A stretch of 64,000 nucleotides of DNA, from NCBI GenBank assembly GCA_018821535.1, contig JAHJLV010000017.1:1-64000 (forward strand), written 5' to 3'. Positions 34,777 to 44,743 of this stretch are shown here, piece by piece. The notes under the pieces are model-generated. The model had not been told where the DNA came from and made no database searches. It saw only the letters and a list, made by a program, of their open reading frames with translations. The position numbers and the translations under genes are program-made. This stretch comes from Pseudomonadota bacterium (lineage in GTDB: Bacteria; Desulfobacterota; Desulfobacteria; Desulfobacterales; Desulfobacteraceae). Numbering within the stretch: position 1 is the first letter of the stretch; each line of letters starts with the position of its first letter.

Positions 34777-35619
34777 ATGTCTATAAAACTTGAAACCATC
34801 CGCTTTGAACACCAGATGGGAATCGACAACCTGTCTGATGAACAGGCACAAAAAGACAGACAGTTTGTCACTGCCCTGGCACGAGGTCTTGAAATCCTCC
34901 GGTGTTTCAAAACAGAAGATCCGTTTTTAGGAAATCAGGAGCTTGCAGAAAAAACAGGCCTGCCCAAACCCACTGTCTCACGCCTGGCATATACCCTGAC
35001 TGCTCTCGGGTATTTAAAATACTCGAAGAATCTTCGCAAATATCAGCTGGGAACAGCGGTTCTGTCTTTTGGATACAACCTGTTATCAAACATGGAAATC
35101 CTGCAGATTGCAAGGCCGCTTTTCAGAGAACTTGCAGACCATGCCCAGGCAGCTGTGGGCATATGTGCACAGGATCGGCTGAATATGGTCTATCTTGAAA
35201 ATATTTACCCGAATACCAATGCGGTTGTCCTGCGGCATCGCATCGGCGATCAGATCCCCATGGCCACCACATCAACCGGCCGGGCATTTTTATGTGCAAT
35301 TGATGCAAAAAGCCGTGAATACCTGATGGACCAGATCCGTCTTCGCAACCCGGATGACTGGCCGGAAATCAAACAGGGCATTGATCAGGCGCTTATCGAT
35401 TACAAGACCCTGGGATATTGCCTGTCTCTTGGGGATTACAGCAAAGGGGTTCACGGCATTGCTGTGCCCATAAAAATTCCGTCCTCGGATTCCAATATCA
35501 TGACCATCAGCTGCGGGGCTGCGGCATTTCAGCTGAGCCGGGAGATTATTAAATCCGACATTGGCCCAAGACTGGTTCATGTTGCCCTTCAGATCCAATC
35601 CCAGCTTGTCCGTACCTGA
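34777..35619 (+). CDS. IclR-family transcriptional regulator
   Basis: A 280-residue regulator. An N-terminal extension of 30 residues precedes the winged HTH (LARGLEILRCF, NQELAEKTGLPKPTVSRLAYTL) and the IclR effector domain (LVYLENI-like MVYLENIYPN, RIGDQIPMATTSTGRAFL, GYCLSLGDYSKGVHGIAVPI). These proteins are tetramers that bind small acids or CoA-linked metabolites. It is transcribed away from the beta-oxidation operon and is the first candidate to bind the palindrome at 34587. AAAGGACAAGG precedes ATG 34777. The exported Cache protein gene begins four bases after its stop, so the two are probably co-transcribed. Confidence 0.9.
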   Translation: MSIKLETIRFEHQMGIDNLSDEQAQKDRQFVTALARGLEILRCFKTEDPFLGNQELAEKTGLPKPTVSRLAYTLTALGYLKYSKNLRKYQLGTAVLSFGYNLLSNMEILQIARPLFRELADHAQAAVGICAQDRLNMVYLENIYPNTNAVVLRHRIGDQIPMATTSTGRAFLCAIDAKSREYLMDQIRLRNPDDWPEIKQGIDQALIDYKTLGYCLSLGDYSKGVHGIAVPIKIPSSDSNIMTISCGAAAFQLSREIIKSDIGPRLVHVALQIQSQLVRT

Positions 35620-35623
35620 TGAG

Positions 35624-37102
35624 ATGAAAAAGCAACTTATCCTCATCCTGGCAGTAACTGTCCTGTTTTTTTTTAACACGAACGCCCGTGCTGCCGGTGT
35701 ATGGGATGATGCCTGGGCACGGCTGGATAAAATCCGGAACGAAAAAAAGAATCAGCTGTACGAATATCTGGAAGCCACGCAAAAAAATGCGTTTTCAGTT
35801 GCCTCTGATACTGCCATGCTCTCTTTTTTTCATCTTAAAAACAAATATTTCCGACTTCAGAAAATAACACCCCCACCCACGCAGGTCACAGACACCATAA
35901 GGGTTCTTAAAAAAAAGATCCGCGAACATTATATACAGCACTATATGGCGTTTTATGATGTGCTGTTTATCAATGTGGACGGGGATATTTTTTATACCCT
36001 TCGCCAGCAGGCCGACTATCACAAGAATATTTTTAAAGGAGACCTGAAGCACACTGCCCTGGCCGGAAAATTAATGAAAGATCCCAACTCGGGCTTTGTG
36101 GATTATCAATTTTATGCGGTTTCATCCGAGCCTTCCGCTTTTTATATCATTCCGGTAGGTACCGCCGACAAACTTGAAGGATGGATCGTTTTTCAGTTAT
36201 CCATAAACAAGATCAATTCCATTTTCACCCAGGAAACCGGCCTGGGGCTAACCGGTGAAGTATTTCTGGTGAACAAAAACCAGTATATGCTTACTGATTC
36301 CAGGTTTGACGGTGACTCAAGCATCCTGAAACGGCATCTGTCCCCTGAAAATATAGCCTCCAAATTCAAAGAGAACAAGGGACACAGAACAATCATTGAT
36401 TACCGAGGATTCCGGGCATTGAGTTCCTTTGAGGTCTTCACCATAGCGCAGAACGAATGGCTTTTGATTGCTAAAATTGATGAAGATGAGGTATTGACCG
36501 AATACTACAGGCAAAACAGAAAAACCGTGGAAGATATCTTGTCCGGGATGCTTGGCAAACCATCAGGCAAACCATGTAAAATGGCAGATGCAGAACACAA
36601 TACCATTCTAGTGGACATGAATGAATACAAAAAAACCAGCCATGCGAACAGATTAAGGACTCTGGGCGCCTCCACCTGCACTGTACTCATTGTGACCTAC
36701 CCTCAAAAATTCGGTTACATGAGTCACATCAGCAATCTGGATCGGATTTACGGCAATCACATTACAGACCTGACAAGCCATATGCTCAAGCAGATCAATA
36801 CCTTTGATATCTATCCTTTTGAAAAGCGCCACCTGAGCATCACGCTTGTGGCCACCCACCTGGATACATTTAAAGCCGCCATTCACCTGCTGGTTGAAAA
36901 TGGCTTTTTACTCTCCCAGATTCGATGCATGATCAACACCAATGCCCAGTTTGCCAATCCAGTGCATGACTACCGCAATGACAGCACCACCGTGGAGTGG
37001 TCCATGGACAAAGATTCTGAAAATTTTTTGTACACCTGCTCTGACCATGAGGAAAATCTGGGTCAACGGGTTCATTCTCATATCAGTAAGGTCAATAAAT
37101 AA
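35624..37102 (+). CDS. Exported Cache-sensor protein with CheD-like C-terminal domain
   Basis: A 492-residue protein. It has a signal peptide (KKQLILILAVTVLFFF, cleavage near ARA|AG) and a double-Cache-like sensor region at about residues 30-310 (YDVLFINVDGDIFYTLRQ, GLGLTGEVFLVNKNQYMLTDSRF). Residues 335-470 resemble CheD: TLGASTC holds Thr346 and Cys352, and His368 follows in GYMSHIS, a spacing close to the Thr-Cys-His triad of CheD deamidases. No second TM helix separates the parts, so the CheD-like domain would also be outside the cytoplasm, which is unusual. ATG 35624 is chosen because the signal peptide begins there; it is four bases after the IclR stop. The substrate is unknown. Confidence 0.65.
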   Translation: MKKQLILILAVTVLFFFNTNARAAGVWDDAWARLDKIRNEKKNQLYEYLEATQKNAFSVASDTAMLSFFHLKNKYFRLQKITPPPTQVTDTIRVLKKKIREHYIQHYMAFYDVLFINVDGDIFYTLRQQADYHKNIFKGDLKHTALAGKLMKDPNSGFVDYQFYAVSSEPSAFYIIPVGTADKLEGWIVFQLSINKINSIFTQETGLGLTGEVFLVNKNQYMLTDSRFDGDSSILKRHLSPENIASKFKENKGHRTIIDYRGFRALSSFEVFTIAQNEWLLIAKIDEDEVLTEYYRQNRKTVEDILSGMLGKPSGKPCKMADAEHNTILVDMNEYKKTSHANRLRTLGASTCTVLIVTYPQKFGYMSHISNLDRIYGNHITDLTSHMLKQINTFDIYPFEKRHLSITLVATHLDTFKAAIHLLVENGFLLSQIRCMINTNAQFANPVHDYRNDSTTVEWSMDKDSENFLYTCSDHEENLGQRVHSHISKVNK

Positions 37103-37240
37103 TAAAGCATCCGGTTTTAAAAAATTAATTTGTTTTGTTTTATGATCTGCGGTATGTTGTAATTCATCAAATCAACTTGAGTTTCATTTTTTTTATACCT
37201 TTAATCAGGGCATGAATTATTCGGTCTGGAGGGTTTCATC

Positions 37241-39694
37241 TTGGATCAGAATCACATTGATATTTCTGAAGCAGAAAAACTAAAACAGGAAATTTATTAT
37301 AATGTCCGCTTCAATCTCGGACTTGATCCTGAAGAGATGAATCGGTATACCTGCTATATGGGGCTTGCCTTCAGCCTGAAAAACCGGTTGATCAACCAGT
37401 GGATAAAAACCCAGAAAGCCTGCAGGGAAAACCTTTCCAAACGAATCTTTTATCTTTCCCTGGAATTTCTGCCCGGACGATTTTTGAAAAACTACCTGAT
37501 CTCTCTAGGAATGGAGGAGCTGGCCCGCAGTGTCCTGTCTGATCTGGGGTTTGATCTGGATGCGGCCGAAGAAGAAGAATGGGATGCAGGTCTTGGGAAC
37601 GGCGGGCTTGGCCGCCTGGCCTCCTGCTATATGGACTCCATCGCCCGGTTAAGGCTTCCGGGTTATGGCTATGGTATCCGCTATGATTTTGGTATTTTTT
37701 ACCAGGTGATCAAAGACGGGTATCAGCAGGAAAACAGTGACAACTGGATGCGGAAAGGAAATCCCTGGGAAATCGTCCGGTTTGAAACCATCTATAAAAT
37801 TAAATTTTACGGCCGGTCTGAACCCTATACAGATATCCATGGAAAAATCAGATACCGTCTGGTGGACACCGAGGATGTCATGGCCATGGCCTGTGATATC
37901 ATGGTACCGGGCATAAATGATGATTTTGTCACCAATATGCGTCTGTGGACCGCTTCATCCAGCCGGGAGTTTGACCTGGCCTTTTTTAACAGAGGAGACT
38001 ATATTGGTGCGGCCGAAGCCAAAGTATTGAGCGAATCCATTTCCAAAGTGCTCTATCCCAGCGATGAAATGGAAAAAGGCAAGGAGCTGCGTCTCAAACA
38101 GCAGTATTTTTTTGTTTCTGCCACGCTGCAGGATATTCTTACCCAATACCTGAAAGATCATCAATCCTTTGACGGATTTTCCGACTGGGCTGCCATACAG
38201 CTCAATGACACCCACCCGTCCATTGCCATCCCGGAACTGATGCGTCTGCTCATGGATGAACATGGCCTTGAATGGAAAGATGCCTGGGCGATCTGCGAAA
38301 AAACTTTTGCCTATACCAATCATACCGTGTTGCCCGAAGCGCTTGAAACATGGCCGATTTCCCTGATCAGCCGCCTTCTGCCCCGGCACATGGAAATTAT
38401 TTTTGAAATCAACCAGCGTTTTCTGGATTACTTAAAAAACCATTTTCCGGATGAACCCGGACTGATTCAAAAATTATCCATTATCCAGGAGGGCGATGCC
38501 AAAAGAATCCGGATGGCGCACCTGGCCATTGCCGGAAGCCATACGGTCAACGGGGTTGCAGCCCTGCATTCCCATATTTTAAAAACCAGCCTGTTCAAGG
38601 ATTTCAACCGGGTATTTCCCGGCCGAATCCGAAATATCACCAACGGCATTACACCCCGGCGATGGCTTCATCAGTCAAACCCTGCGCTGTCCAGCCTGAT
38701 CACTTCTGTGATCGGTCCGGACTGGATATCAAACCTGGATCTTTTAAAAAACCTGATCCCGTATGCAGATGACCCGGATTTCCAGTCCAGATGGCAAACC
38801 GTAAAACTGGAAAATAAAAAACGCCTGGCAAGATATACCTTGAGAAAAACCGGAATGGGGGTGAATCCCAATTCCCTGTTTGATATCCATGCCAAAAGAA
38901 TGCACGAATATAAACGCCAGCTGCTCAATATTCTTCATGTGATTGCCCTGTACAACCGCATTCGGGAAAATACGGACGCTTCAGGAATAAACCGGACCTT
39001 TTTCTTTGCCGGAAAAGCGGCGCCTGCATATTTCCAGGCAAAACTGATTATCAAGCTGATTAATTCCGTGTCCCGGACGATTAATCAGGATCCGCTGACC
39101 CGGGGAAAACTCAGTGTTATTTTTCTGCCCAATTACTGCATCTCACAGGCGGAAAAACTCATTCCGGCTGCTGATATTTCTGAACAGATCTCCACTGCCG
39201 GACTTGAAGCCTCCGGGACAGGCAATATGAAATTTGCCCTGAACGGCGCATTGACCATTGGAACGCTGGATGGTGCCAATGTGGAAATCATGGAAGAGGT
39301 GGGTTCGGATAATATTTTTATTTTCGGACTTAAAGCTGATGAAGTTGTTCAACAAAAACAGGCCGGATATCATCCCAGAAAATATTATGAAGAAGACCAA
39401 CAGATCAAACAGATCATTGACATGATTGATTCAGGATATTTTTCCCCGGAAAACCCCCAGCTTTTCAAACCCATTGTTCATGCGCTTCTTGACGGAGGAG
39501 ACTATTATCTTGTACTGGCTGATTTCAACAGTTATTGCACCAGCCAGCAGACCGTTGCAAAGGTGTATCAGGATCAGGCCATATGGACACGGATGTCCAT
39601 TTTAAACACAGCACATATGGGTAAATTTTCCAGTGACAGGGCAGTTCAGGAATATGCACAACATATCTGGAAAGCGTCCCCGCTTCCGGAATAA
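37241..39694 (+). CDS. glgP: Glycogen/starch/maltodextrin phosphorylase
   Basis: An 817-residue GT35 enzyme of normal length. Motifs include LSLEFLPGRFLKN, the substrate-side LGNGGLGRLASCYMDS, KRMHEYKRQLLN, and the pyridoxal phosphate site EASGTGNMKFALNGALTIG with its lysine. It releases glucose-1-phosphate from alpha-1,4-glucan using phosphate. The start is a TTG at 37241 with GGAGG eight bases upstream; no better ATG exists. The HDOD gene follows after 28 bases and may share its transcript. No other glycogen gene is adjacent. Confidence 0.95.
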   Translation: MDQNHIDISEAEKLKQEIYYNVRFNLGLDPEEMNRYTCYMGLAFSLKNRLINQWIKTQKACRENLSKRIFYLSLEFLPGRFLKNYLISLGMEELARSVLSDLGFDLDAAEEEEWDAGLGNGGLGRLASCYMDSIARLRLPGYGYGIRYDFGIFYQVIKDGYQQENSDNWMRKGNPWEIVRFETIYKIKFYGRSEPYTDIHGKIRYRLVDTEDVMAMACDIMVPGINDDFVTNMRLWTASSSREFDLAFFNRGDYIGAAEAKVLSESISKVLYPSDEMEKGKELRLKQQYFFVSATLQDILTQYLKDHQSFDGFSDWAAIQLNDTHPSIAIPELMRLLMDEHGLEWKDAWAICEKTFAYTNHTVLPEALETWPISLISRLLPRHMEIIFEINQRFLDYLKNHFPDEPGLIQKLSIIQEGDAKRIRMAHLAIAGSHTVNGVAALHSHILKTSLFKDFNRVFPGRIRNITNGITPRRWLHQSNPALSSLITSVIGPDWISNLDLLKNLIPYADDPDFQSRWQTVKLENKKRLARYTLRKTGMGVNPNSLFDIHAKRMHEYKRQLLNILHVIALYNRIRENTDASGINRTFFFAGKAAPAYFQAKLIIKLINSVSRTINQDPLTRGKLSVIFLPNYCISQAEKLIPAADISEQISTAGLEASGTGNMKFALNGALTIGTLDGANVEIMEEVGSDNIFIFGLKADEVVQQKQAGYHPRKYYEEDQQIKQIIDMIDSGYFSPENPQLFKPIVHALLDGGDYYLVLADFNSYCTSQQTVAKVYQDQAIWTRMSILNTAHMGKFSSDRAVQEYAQHIWKASPLPE

Positions 39695-39722
39695 CCTATT
39701 CAAAACATAGACGGAGAACACC

Positions 39723-40982
39723 ATGAATCATCAAGACACTGCTGCAAATACCCCGGTGACATTTTCAAGACTTCCTGTCTTTGATACCCGAAAAAATCTA
39801 TGGGGATATGAACTGGTCTATATGTCTGCTGACAAGAATCAGACAATCTGCCCTGAAACAGGGGATGGGTATACTGCTGAACTGATGTCCGGAACATCTC
39901 TTGCCCTTGATCATACCATGGACAGCCAGAAAAAAATCGTTGTCAGTTTTTCAGTAAAAAATATTTTAAAGGATCTTCCCTATACCCTGCCCCCGGGACG
40001 GACCGTGGTTAAAATTACAAATCCGGCCGGCTTGTCCGGTTCCATGCTTTTATTATTGAAAAAATTACAGACAGATGGGTATCAGGTGATGCTGCCGTGG
40101 ATCAAGGGACATGAGACCTGCAAGGCCGCATATGACCTGGCGGATATCGTCTGTCTGGATATCGCTGCCATGGTACTGCCGGAACTGATTCACGTGTGTG
40201 AACAGGCGCAGCCGTATAAAACAAAGGCTCTGGCCAATCAGGTGAAAAACCAGGTTATCTTTGATATCTGCTGCCAGGCAGGGTTCACCTTTTTCAAGGG
40301 ATCTTTTTTCAAACAACCCGAAGATATCAGCGTTAAAAAAGTGCTCTCCGGAACGGTTTCCAGATTTAAACTCATGGAAGCCATTGAAACAGATGCCCCT
40401 GATTTTTCAGAACTGGCAGCCATTATTCAGGCGGATGTTGTCATCAGTTTTCGGCTTCTGTCCTACCTGAACTCAGCATCTTTCGGATTTCGAAGGAAAA
40501 TTGATTCTATCAAGGATGCCATTACCCTGATGGGATGGGCCAGTTTAAAAAACTGGCTCAGGGTCGTGCTGCTGTCTGAAGTATCTGAAAACAGGAATGC
40601 ATCCGAGCTGATCTTTCTTTCTGCACAAAGAGGAAAATTTCTAGAGCAGGTCGGGGTGTCCCATGATTTCTGGGGATTTGAACCTGACTCTCTTTTCCTC
40701 TTGGGAATGTTTTCGCTGCTGGACGCACTGCTGAACCAGCCCATGGCTGAAATTTTAAAATACCTTCCCCTGGCAGACAAGCTGAAAAGTGCGCTTCTTA
40801 TGGAATCCAACAATGAATTTGTGCCGCTTTTAAAACTGGCTCAATATTTTGAAGATGCGGAATTTAACAAAAGCGATGCCATGATCAATCAGCTGGGCCT
40901 GGATACAGCACAGGTGAAACAGGCATACCACAGCTCTATAGACTGGGCCAACAAGCTCAGTGAAATGCAGCTTAAAAAATAA
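39723..40982 (+). CDS. Degenerate EAL plus HDOD-domain signalling protein
   Basis: A 419-residue protein of the YuxH-type architecture. The N-terminal half follows the EAL fold (SRLPVFDTRKNLWGYELVYM) but lacks the ExLxR catalytic signature, so it is probably not a phosphodiesterase. The C-terminal half is an HDOD domain (IIQADVVISFRLLSYLNSASFG, AITLMGWASLKNWLRVVLLS). Such proteins act in signalling, often with cyclic di-GMP or chemotaxis networks. GGAG precedes ATG 39723. It follows the glycogen phosphorylase gene and converges with the HdrB-like gene 13 bases further on. Confidence 0.85.
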   Translation: MNHQDTAANTPVTFSRLPVFDTRKNLWGYELVYMSADKNQTICPETGDGYTAELMSGTSLALDHTMDSQKKIVVSFSVKNILKDLPYTLPPGRTVVKITNPAGLSGSMLLLLKKLQTDGYQVMLPWIKGHETCKAAYDLADIVCLDIAAMVLPELIHVCEQAQPYKTKALANQVKNQVIFDICCQAGFTFFKGSFFKQPEDISVKKVLSGTVSRFKLMEAIETDAPDFSELAAIIQADVVISFRLLSYLNSASFGFRRKIDSIKDAITLMGWASLKNWLRVVLLSEVSENRNASELIFLSAQRGKFLEQVGVSHDFWGFEPDSLFLLGMFSLLDALLNQPMAEILKYLPLADKLKSALLMESNNEFVPLLKLAQYFEDAEFNKSDAMINQLGLDTAQVKQAYHSSIDWANKLSEMQLKK

Positions 40983-40995
40983 AAGCACCCGGGTG

Positions 40996-41799
40996 TCAGA
41001 ATACAGTTTTACCGCCAAATGCAGCATCCAGAATACGGGTAAACAAAACCGGTTTTACCCCATGGGTGTCAATATCCGATTCATAGTCCGTCATTTCATA
41101 CTGCATCTGGCAATGGGTGCAGGCCGTGCAGATATACTCTGCCCCGGCAAGGGATGCAGATTTGAATTTATTTTCAAGAATGGTTAAAGACAGCGCTTTA
41201 TGACCTTCTAAAATCGGGTTTCCGCAGCATTCAGTGCTTTTGGGCCATTCAACAGGCACCATGCCTGTCACACGGACAAGGTCCTCAAAAATTGTCGGGG
41301 CATACGGGTGGTCAAACCGGGTCACCGAAAACGGCCTCAATGCATGACATCCGTATTGAACAGCGATCTTTTTCCCTGAAAATTTTTTAACGCTCCTTTT
41401 TTCAAGCGTATCCAGGCCGATTTCATGATATAAAAAAGAAAGCAAATGATGAATCTGTGTGCTGCCGTCCCAGGATAAATTTTCCTGATCAAGAAGATCA
41501 TCAATTTTAGTTTTCAGGTTTTTATGCTTATAATACCAGAAAACAGCATGTTTAAACTGACCAAAACAGCATTTGCACGGGGTGATGATATCCAGCTTAT
41601 TCTTGTGGGCCACTGCCAGATTTTTAATGGCGCTGAAAACAGAAATTTCAAAATGCTCTCCCCTTGCCGGATATCCGCAGCAGTTAAACTCAAGCCTGAC
41701 AAGGTCAATTCCCAGGTGTTTCATGACAGATTCAAAAGAATCGCCGTATGCCTTGAGATAAAATGAGATTTTGCAACCTGGAAAATATGCTAATTTCAT
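40996..41799 (-). CDS. HdrB-like CCG-domain iron-sulfur subunit
   Basis: A 267-residue protein with two CCG domains as in HdrB and in the C-terminal half of GlpC. Cysteine motifs in order are FPGC, FNCCGYP, CKCCFGQ, YGCHALRP, ECCGNP and CTACTHCQ. These domains bind noncubane [4Fe-4S] clusters and often pass electrons to a quinone or disulfide. Its start overlaps the stop of the upstream cytochrome/FeS gene by four bases (ATGA). With that gene it seems to replace GlpC in the glycerol-3-phosphate dehydrogenase complex. It is the last gene of the operon. Confidence 0.9.
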   Translation of the reverse strand: MKLAYFPGCKISFYLKAYGDSFESVMKHLGIDLVRLEFNCCGYPARGEHFEISVFSAIKNLAVAHKNKLDIITPCKCCFGQFKHAVFWYYKHKNLKTKIDDLLDQENLSWDGSTQIHHLLSFLYHEIGLDTLEKRSVKKFSGKKIAVQYGCHALRPFSVTRFDHPYAPTIFEDLVRVTGMVPVEWPKSTECCGNPILEGHKALSLTILENKFKSASLAGAEYICTACTHCQMQYEMTDYESDIDTHGVKPVLFTRILDAAFGGKTVF

Positions 41800-43457
41800 G
41801 AAATCTCCACTCTTTTTTTAACCGTTTGTTGTAATTTCACAGCATCTGCCCGCACGCCGCCGAGATGCCGGAGTTCCAAAATAATATCTGTCACTGGAAT
41901 TTTCTGGGGGCAGATGTCCTGACAGGCATAACAGGTCAGACAGGTCCAGACCATGCGGGTACCGGATGCCAGGTGTTTCTGATCCAGCCGCAGAAGATTC
42001 ATCACCTGCTGCGGGGTATAATCATTGTCCTTTGAATCATATTCAACAACAGGGCAGACATTGGTACAGATGGTACACTGGATACAGTTTTCAAAGGCAT
42101 CGGTTTTTTCAATCAGATCAGACACCAGTTCTTGCCGGGCGATGAGCATTCTGGGTTCAGTTTCAAGATCTGCCCATGCCTCTGGCAGTATCCGGTTAAA
42201 AAACGTCTGGTTATTTACCAAAGCGTTGTCTGAGAATATGCGGTGCGTGACTGCCCACAAGGTCTGCAGATCAATCCCCGAAGGACAGATCTGCGTGCAT
42301 TTGTTGCATTGGGTACAGGCATTATTGCCTTTTTGAAGTCCCCACAATGACACATCCGGATGTTTATCTGCAATTTTTTTAAGTGTTTCAATTTTGGAAT
42401 GCGGCAGCACATCGGGATTACCTGTTATCTGAAAATGGGGATACACGCTGCAGACCTGGGAACAGTATCCGCAGTTTGTACATGCAAACAATGATGCACC
42501 GAAAACCTGTGCAGTTTTCTGATGATGTGTTTTGGGGGCCTGATTTTTTACAGCAATGGACAAAGGGATCAAAAATATATGATTCAGGCGCGAAAAAGGC
42601 AGAAAAACAATCAGGGCCAGACACAACCCGTAATGAACCCGGTACAGCATCACATCCACCCGGGTCTGATTCAAAACTGTCCCGTAAAAGGACATCAGAT
42701 CTGCCAGGAGACAAGATACAAATGACGACCGGATATCGGAATGACAGGAAATACAATACACTTCATTCAACACCTGCCCGTTTTTCAATTTTTCCGGGTC
42801 AGCCGGAACTGTCGGATCAAAAGAAACAAAGGCTTTTTCCTGCCAGAACAGTTTCAACTCCTCAAGCTCATCACCTTCTTCCAGATCTGAATAGTCTTCA
42901 ACCATTTCCATGAACACGGGTTCTGATATGATTTTGGATGCTTCCAGCAAAAACCCGGTTCCCACAATCAGAAAAACCAGAATAATGGAAACAAGTCCTT
43001 TATACTTAAGATGACTTCCCCAATTGGATTTAATCTGATTTACCCGAAGACGCAAACCACGTCTTAAAAAAAACAGGATGCAGCCTGCCACCACCAGACT
43101 GCCGAAAAGATTGCGCAGAAATTGAAACGGATCCACAGTGGGATCATAATAATCAAACAGAACAACGGCCGTAACCTGATGAAACGCATGAACAGTCACC
43201 AGATATAAAAAACCTGCAAAAACAAAGAAATGAAACAGCCATCGGATTTTACCGGCAGCAAACAGTCTGATCTGAAAAATCGTATTCAAAAAAGACAGGA
43301 TCAGATTCACCGGGTTTGGATAAAGTCTGCCCGGATTAAATCTGTCAGAACTGGCAGGTTTAAACATAAGGCCTGCCCGCCTGAACCGGACCCATTGAAA
43401 AATGCAGCCGGCCGCACATAAAAACAAACTGATATAAAATAAGGTTTCAAACATCAT
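41796..43457 (-). CDS. Membrane cytochrome b/c-FeS protein, HdrC/DsrM-like
   Basis: A 553-residue membrane protein. The N-terminal part has five or six TM helices of the NarI/DsrM cytochrome b type with histidines in TVHAFHQVTAV and YRVHYGLCLALIVF. A c-type heme motif, CISCH, is at residues 235-239. The C-terminal 230 residues hold four [4Fe-4S]-type cysteine sets: CTNCGYCSQVC, CTQCNKCTQICP, CIQCTICTNVCP and CLTCYACQDICP. It probably carries electrons from glycerol-3-phosphate oxidation to the membrane pool or to periplasmic cytochromes. ATG 43457 overlaps the GlpB stop; an ORF start 13 codons upstream lies inside glpB. E. coli GlpC has no such heme part. Confidence 0.85.
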   Translation of the reverse strand: MMFETLFYISLFLCAAGCIFQWVRFRRAGLMFKPASSDRFNPGRLYPNPVNLILSFLNTIFQIRLFAAGKIRWLFHFFVFAGFLYLVTVHAFHQVTAVVLFDYYDPTVDPFQFLRNLFGSLVVAGCILFFLRRGLRLRVNQIKSNWGSHLKYKGLVSIILVFLIVGTGFLLEASKIISEPVFMEMVEDYSDLEEGDELEELKLFWQEKAFVSFDPTVPADPEKLKNGQVLNEVYCISCHSDIRSSFVSCLLADLMSFYGTVLNQTRVDVMLYRVHYGLCLALIVFLPFSRLNHIFLIPLSIAVKNQAPKTHHQKTAQVFGASLFACTNCGYCSQVCSVYPHFQITGNPDVLPHSKIETLKKIADKHPDVSLWGLQKGNNACTQCNKCTQICPSGIDLQTLWAVTHRIFSDNALVNNQTFFNRILPEAWADLETEPRMLIARQELVSDLIEKTDAFENCIQCTICTNVCPVVEYDSKDNDYTPQQVMNLLRLDQKHLASGTRMVWTCLTCYACQDICPQKIPVTDIILELRHLGGVRADAVKLQQTVKKRVEIS

Positions 43458-44743
43458 TTTATCTTTTTTCGGGCATGAAAATGATTCACCGCACAAAATG
43501 CAGATACACAGGAAACACCTGCCCCGGATTTAAGTCTTGTCCAGTCATTGTGGGCAAGAATGCTGCCTGCGGCATACACATTTTCACACAGCGGCTGGCA
43601 GGTTTTGTCCACGGGCCTGAAATCGCTGTCTGTCAGTATCCCTGCCCGGTTGACAGGATGCCCCTGGGGAGAAAAGAAATCCAGTTGATACCACAGGGAT
43701 CTTTGCTGGGGATGATACACGGGAATATCAAAAACAGTTTCCCTGATGACTTCTCTGTGGGCTGCAAGCCCACGGCCCGGGAATCTTCCGGATGCAAGAA
43801 TCACCCCTTTGGCGGCAATCTGCGTCCGGAAAGGTTCGCCATCGGTTGTAAAAAGAATTTGCTCATTTTCAAATGCTGTAAACGCGACCTTTACATTATT
43901 GAATACCCTGACCTTGTTTTTCAGGATGTGCGTTTCAAAGGCATTTTTTAATCTGAGCCCTGGAATGGACGGCGGCAGACCCGGAATTTCAAAACAGTCA
44001 AGCCCTGTCAGGTTTTCCAGTTTTTTCATACTGTCCTGGCTGTTATGAATGCCGCACACCGCTGGAAGACCGAGAATTTCCCTGTCCTGGACGCTTGATT
44101 CAATCTGTTTTGCTGTCCTGTGCAAAAATGCGTCATCTTCAAACAGTGCTGCCATGCGCATCACATTAAAATCGCCAGTGAGCTGCGGCACCTGAATGGT
44201 CACAGTGGTCACATCCATATGCCTTCTTTTCAATGCCTGGGCAATCAGTGCTGCACTGTACCCTTTTAATCCCTTGAAATCCGCCAGCAGGATTTTCTTT
44301 TTCCCGGACCCGATGGAACTGCCCTTGATCATGGTTTGGGGAACAAGAAAGCTGGGTTTAAAGGTGCCTGCGGATGTAAGGATGTTCACATTGGTGTTTT
44401 TCGCACTCGAATATTCAAGACCGCCAGATGATAATATCCGGGCTGTAAAATCCAGGCTTTCAAGAATGGTTTTATTATCAATTTTTGAATACGGATGATC
44501 GGGATTCTGTTTTCTCAACTGATCCAGCCCATTGAACGGGCTTTCAAGCACCTGTGAGGATTCAACAGGATACACGCCTAAAAAATCCAACAGTCCACTG
44601 GTCAGAAAAAAACCGGATGAACTTCCGGTGAGAACCGTATCCAGCCCGAGACTTGCTGCCCTTGCTGCCGCAACCATTCCGGCGATGCCTGAACCAATCA
44701 CCAGAAGGTCACACGAAATTGTGGCGTTATTTTTCAAGTTCAA
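43454..44743 (-). CDS. glpB: Anaerobic glycerol-3-phosphate dehydrogenase subunit B
   Basis: A 429-residue flavoprotein with the N-terminal dinucleotide motif VIGSGIAGMVAAARAASLG and a late GRFPGRGLAAHREVIRE region typical of GlpB. Together with GlpA it forms the soluble dehydrogenase that turns glycerol-3-phosphate into dihydroxyacetone phosphate. The start is TTG 44743 with GGAG nine bases upstream, overlapping the glpA end by 17 bases, so the two are coupled. It overlaps the next gene as ATGA. Confidence 0.85.
   Translation of the reverse strand: MNLKNNATISCDLLVIGSGIAGMVAAARAASLGLDTVLTGSSSGFFLTSGLLDFLGVYPVESSQVLESPFNGLDQLRKQNPDHPYSKIDNKTILESLDFTARILSSGGLEYSSAKNTNVNILTSAGTFKPSFLVPQTMIKGSSIGSGKKKILLADFKGLKGYSAALIAQALKRRHMDVTTVTIQVPQLTGDFNVMRMAALFEDDAFLHRTAKQIESSVQDREILGLPAVCGIHNSQDSMKKLENLTGLDCFEIPGLPPSIPGLRLKNAFETHILKNKVRVFNNVKVAFTAFENEQILFTTDGEPFRTQIAAKGVILASGRFPGRGLAAHREVIRETVFDIPVYHPQQRSLWYQLDFFSPQGHPVNRAGILTDSDFRPVDKTCQPLCENVYAAGSILAHNDWTRLKSGAGVSCVSAFCAVNHFHARKKIK

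Noticed and set aside
40983..40995. Short palindrome GCACCCGGGTGT between convergent genes as terminator
   Set aside because: The stem has no room for a loop and no T-run.
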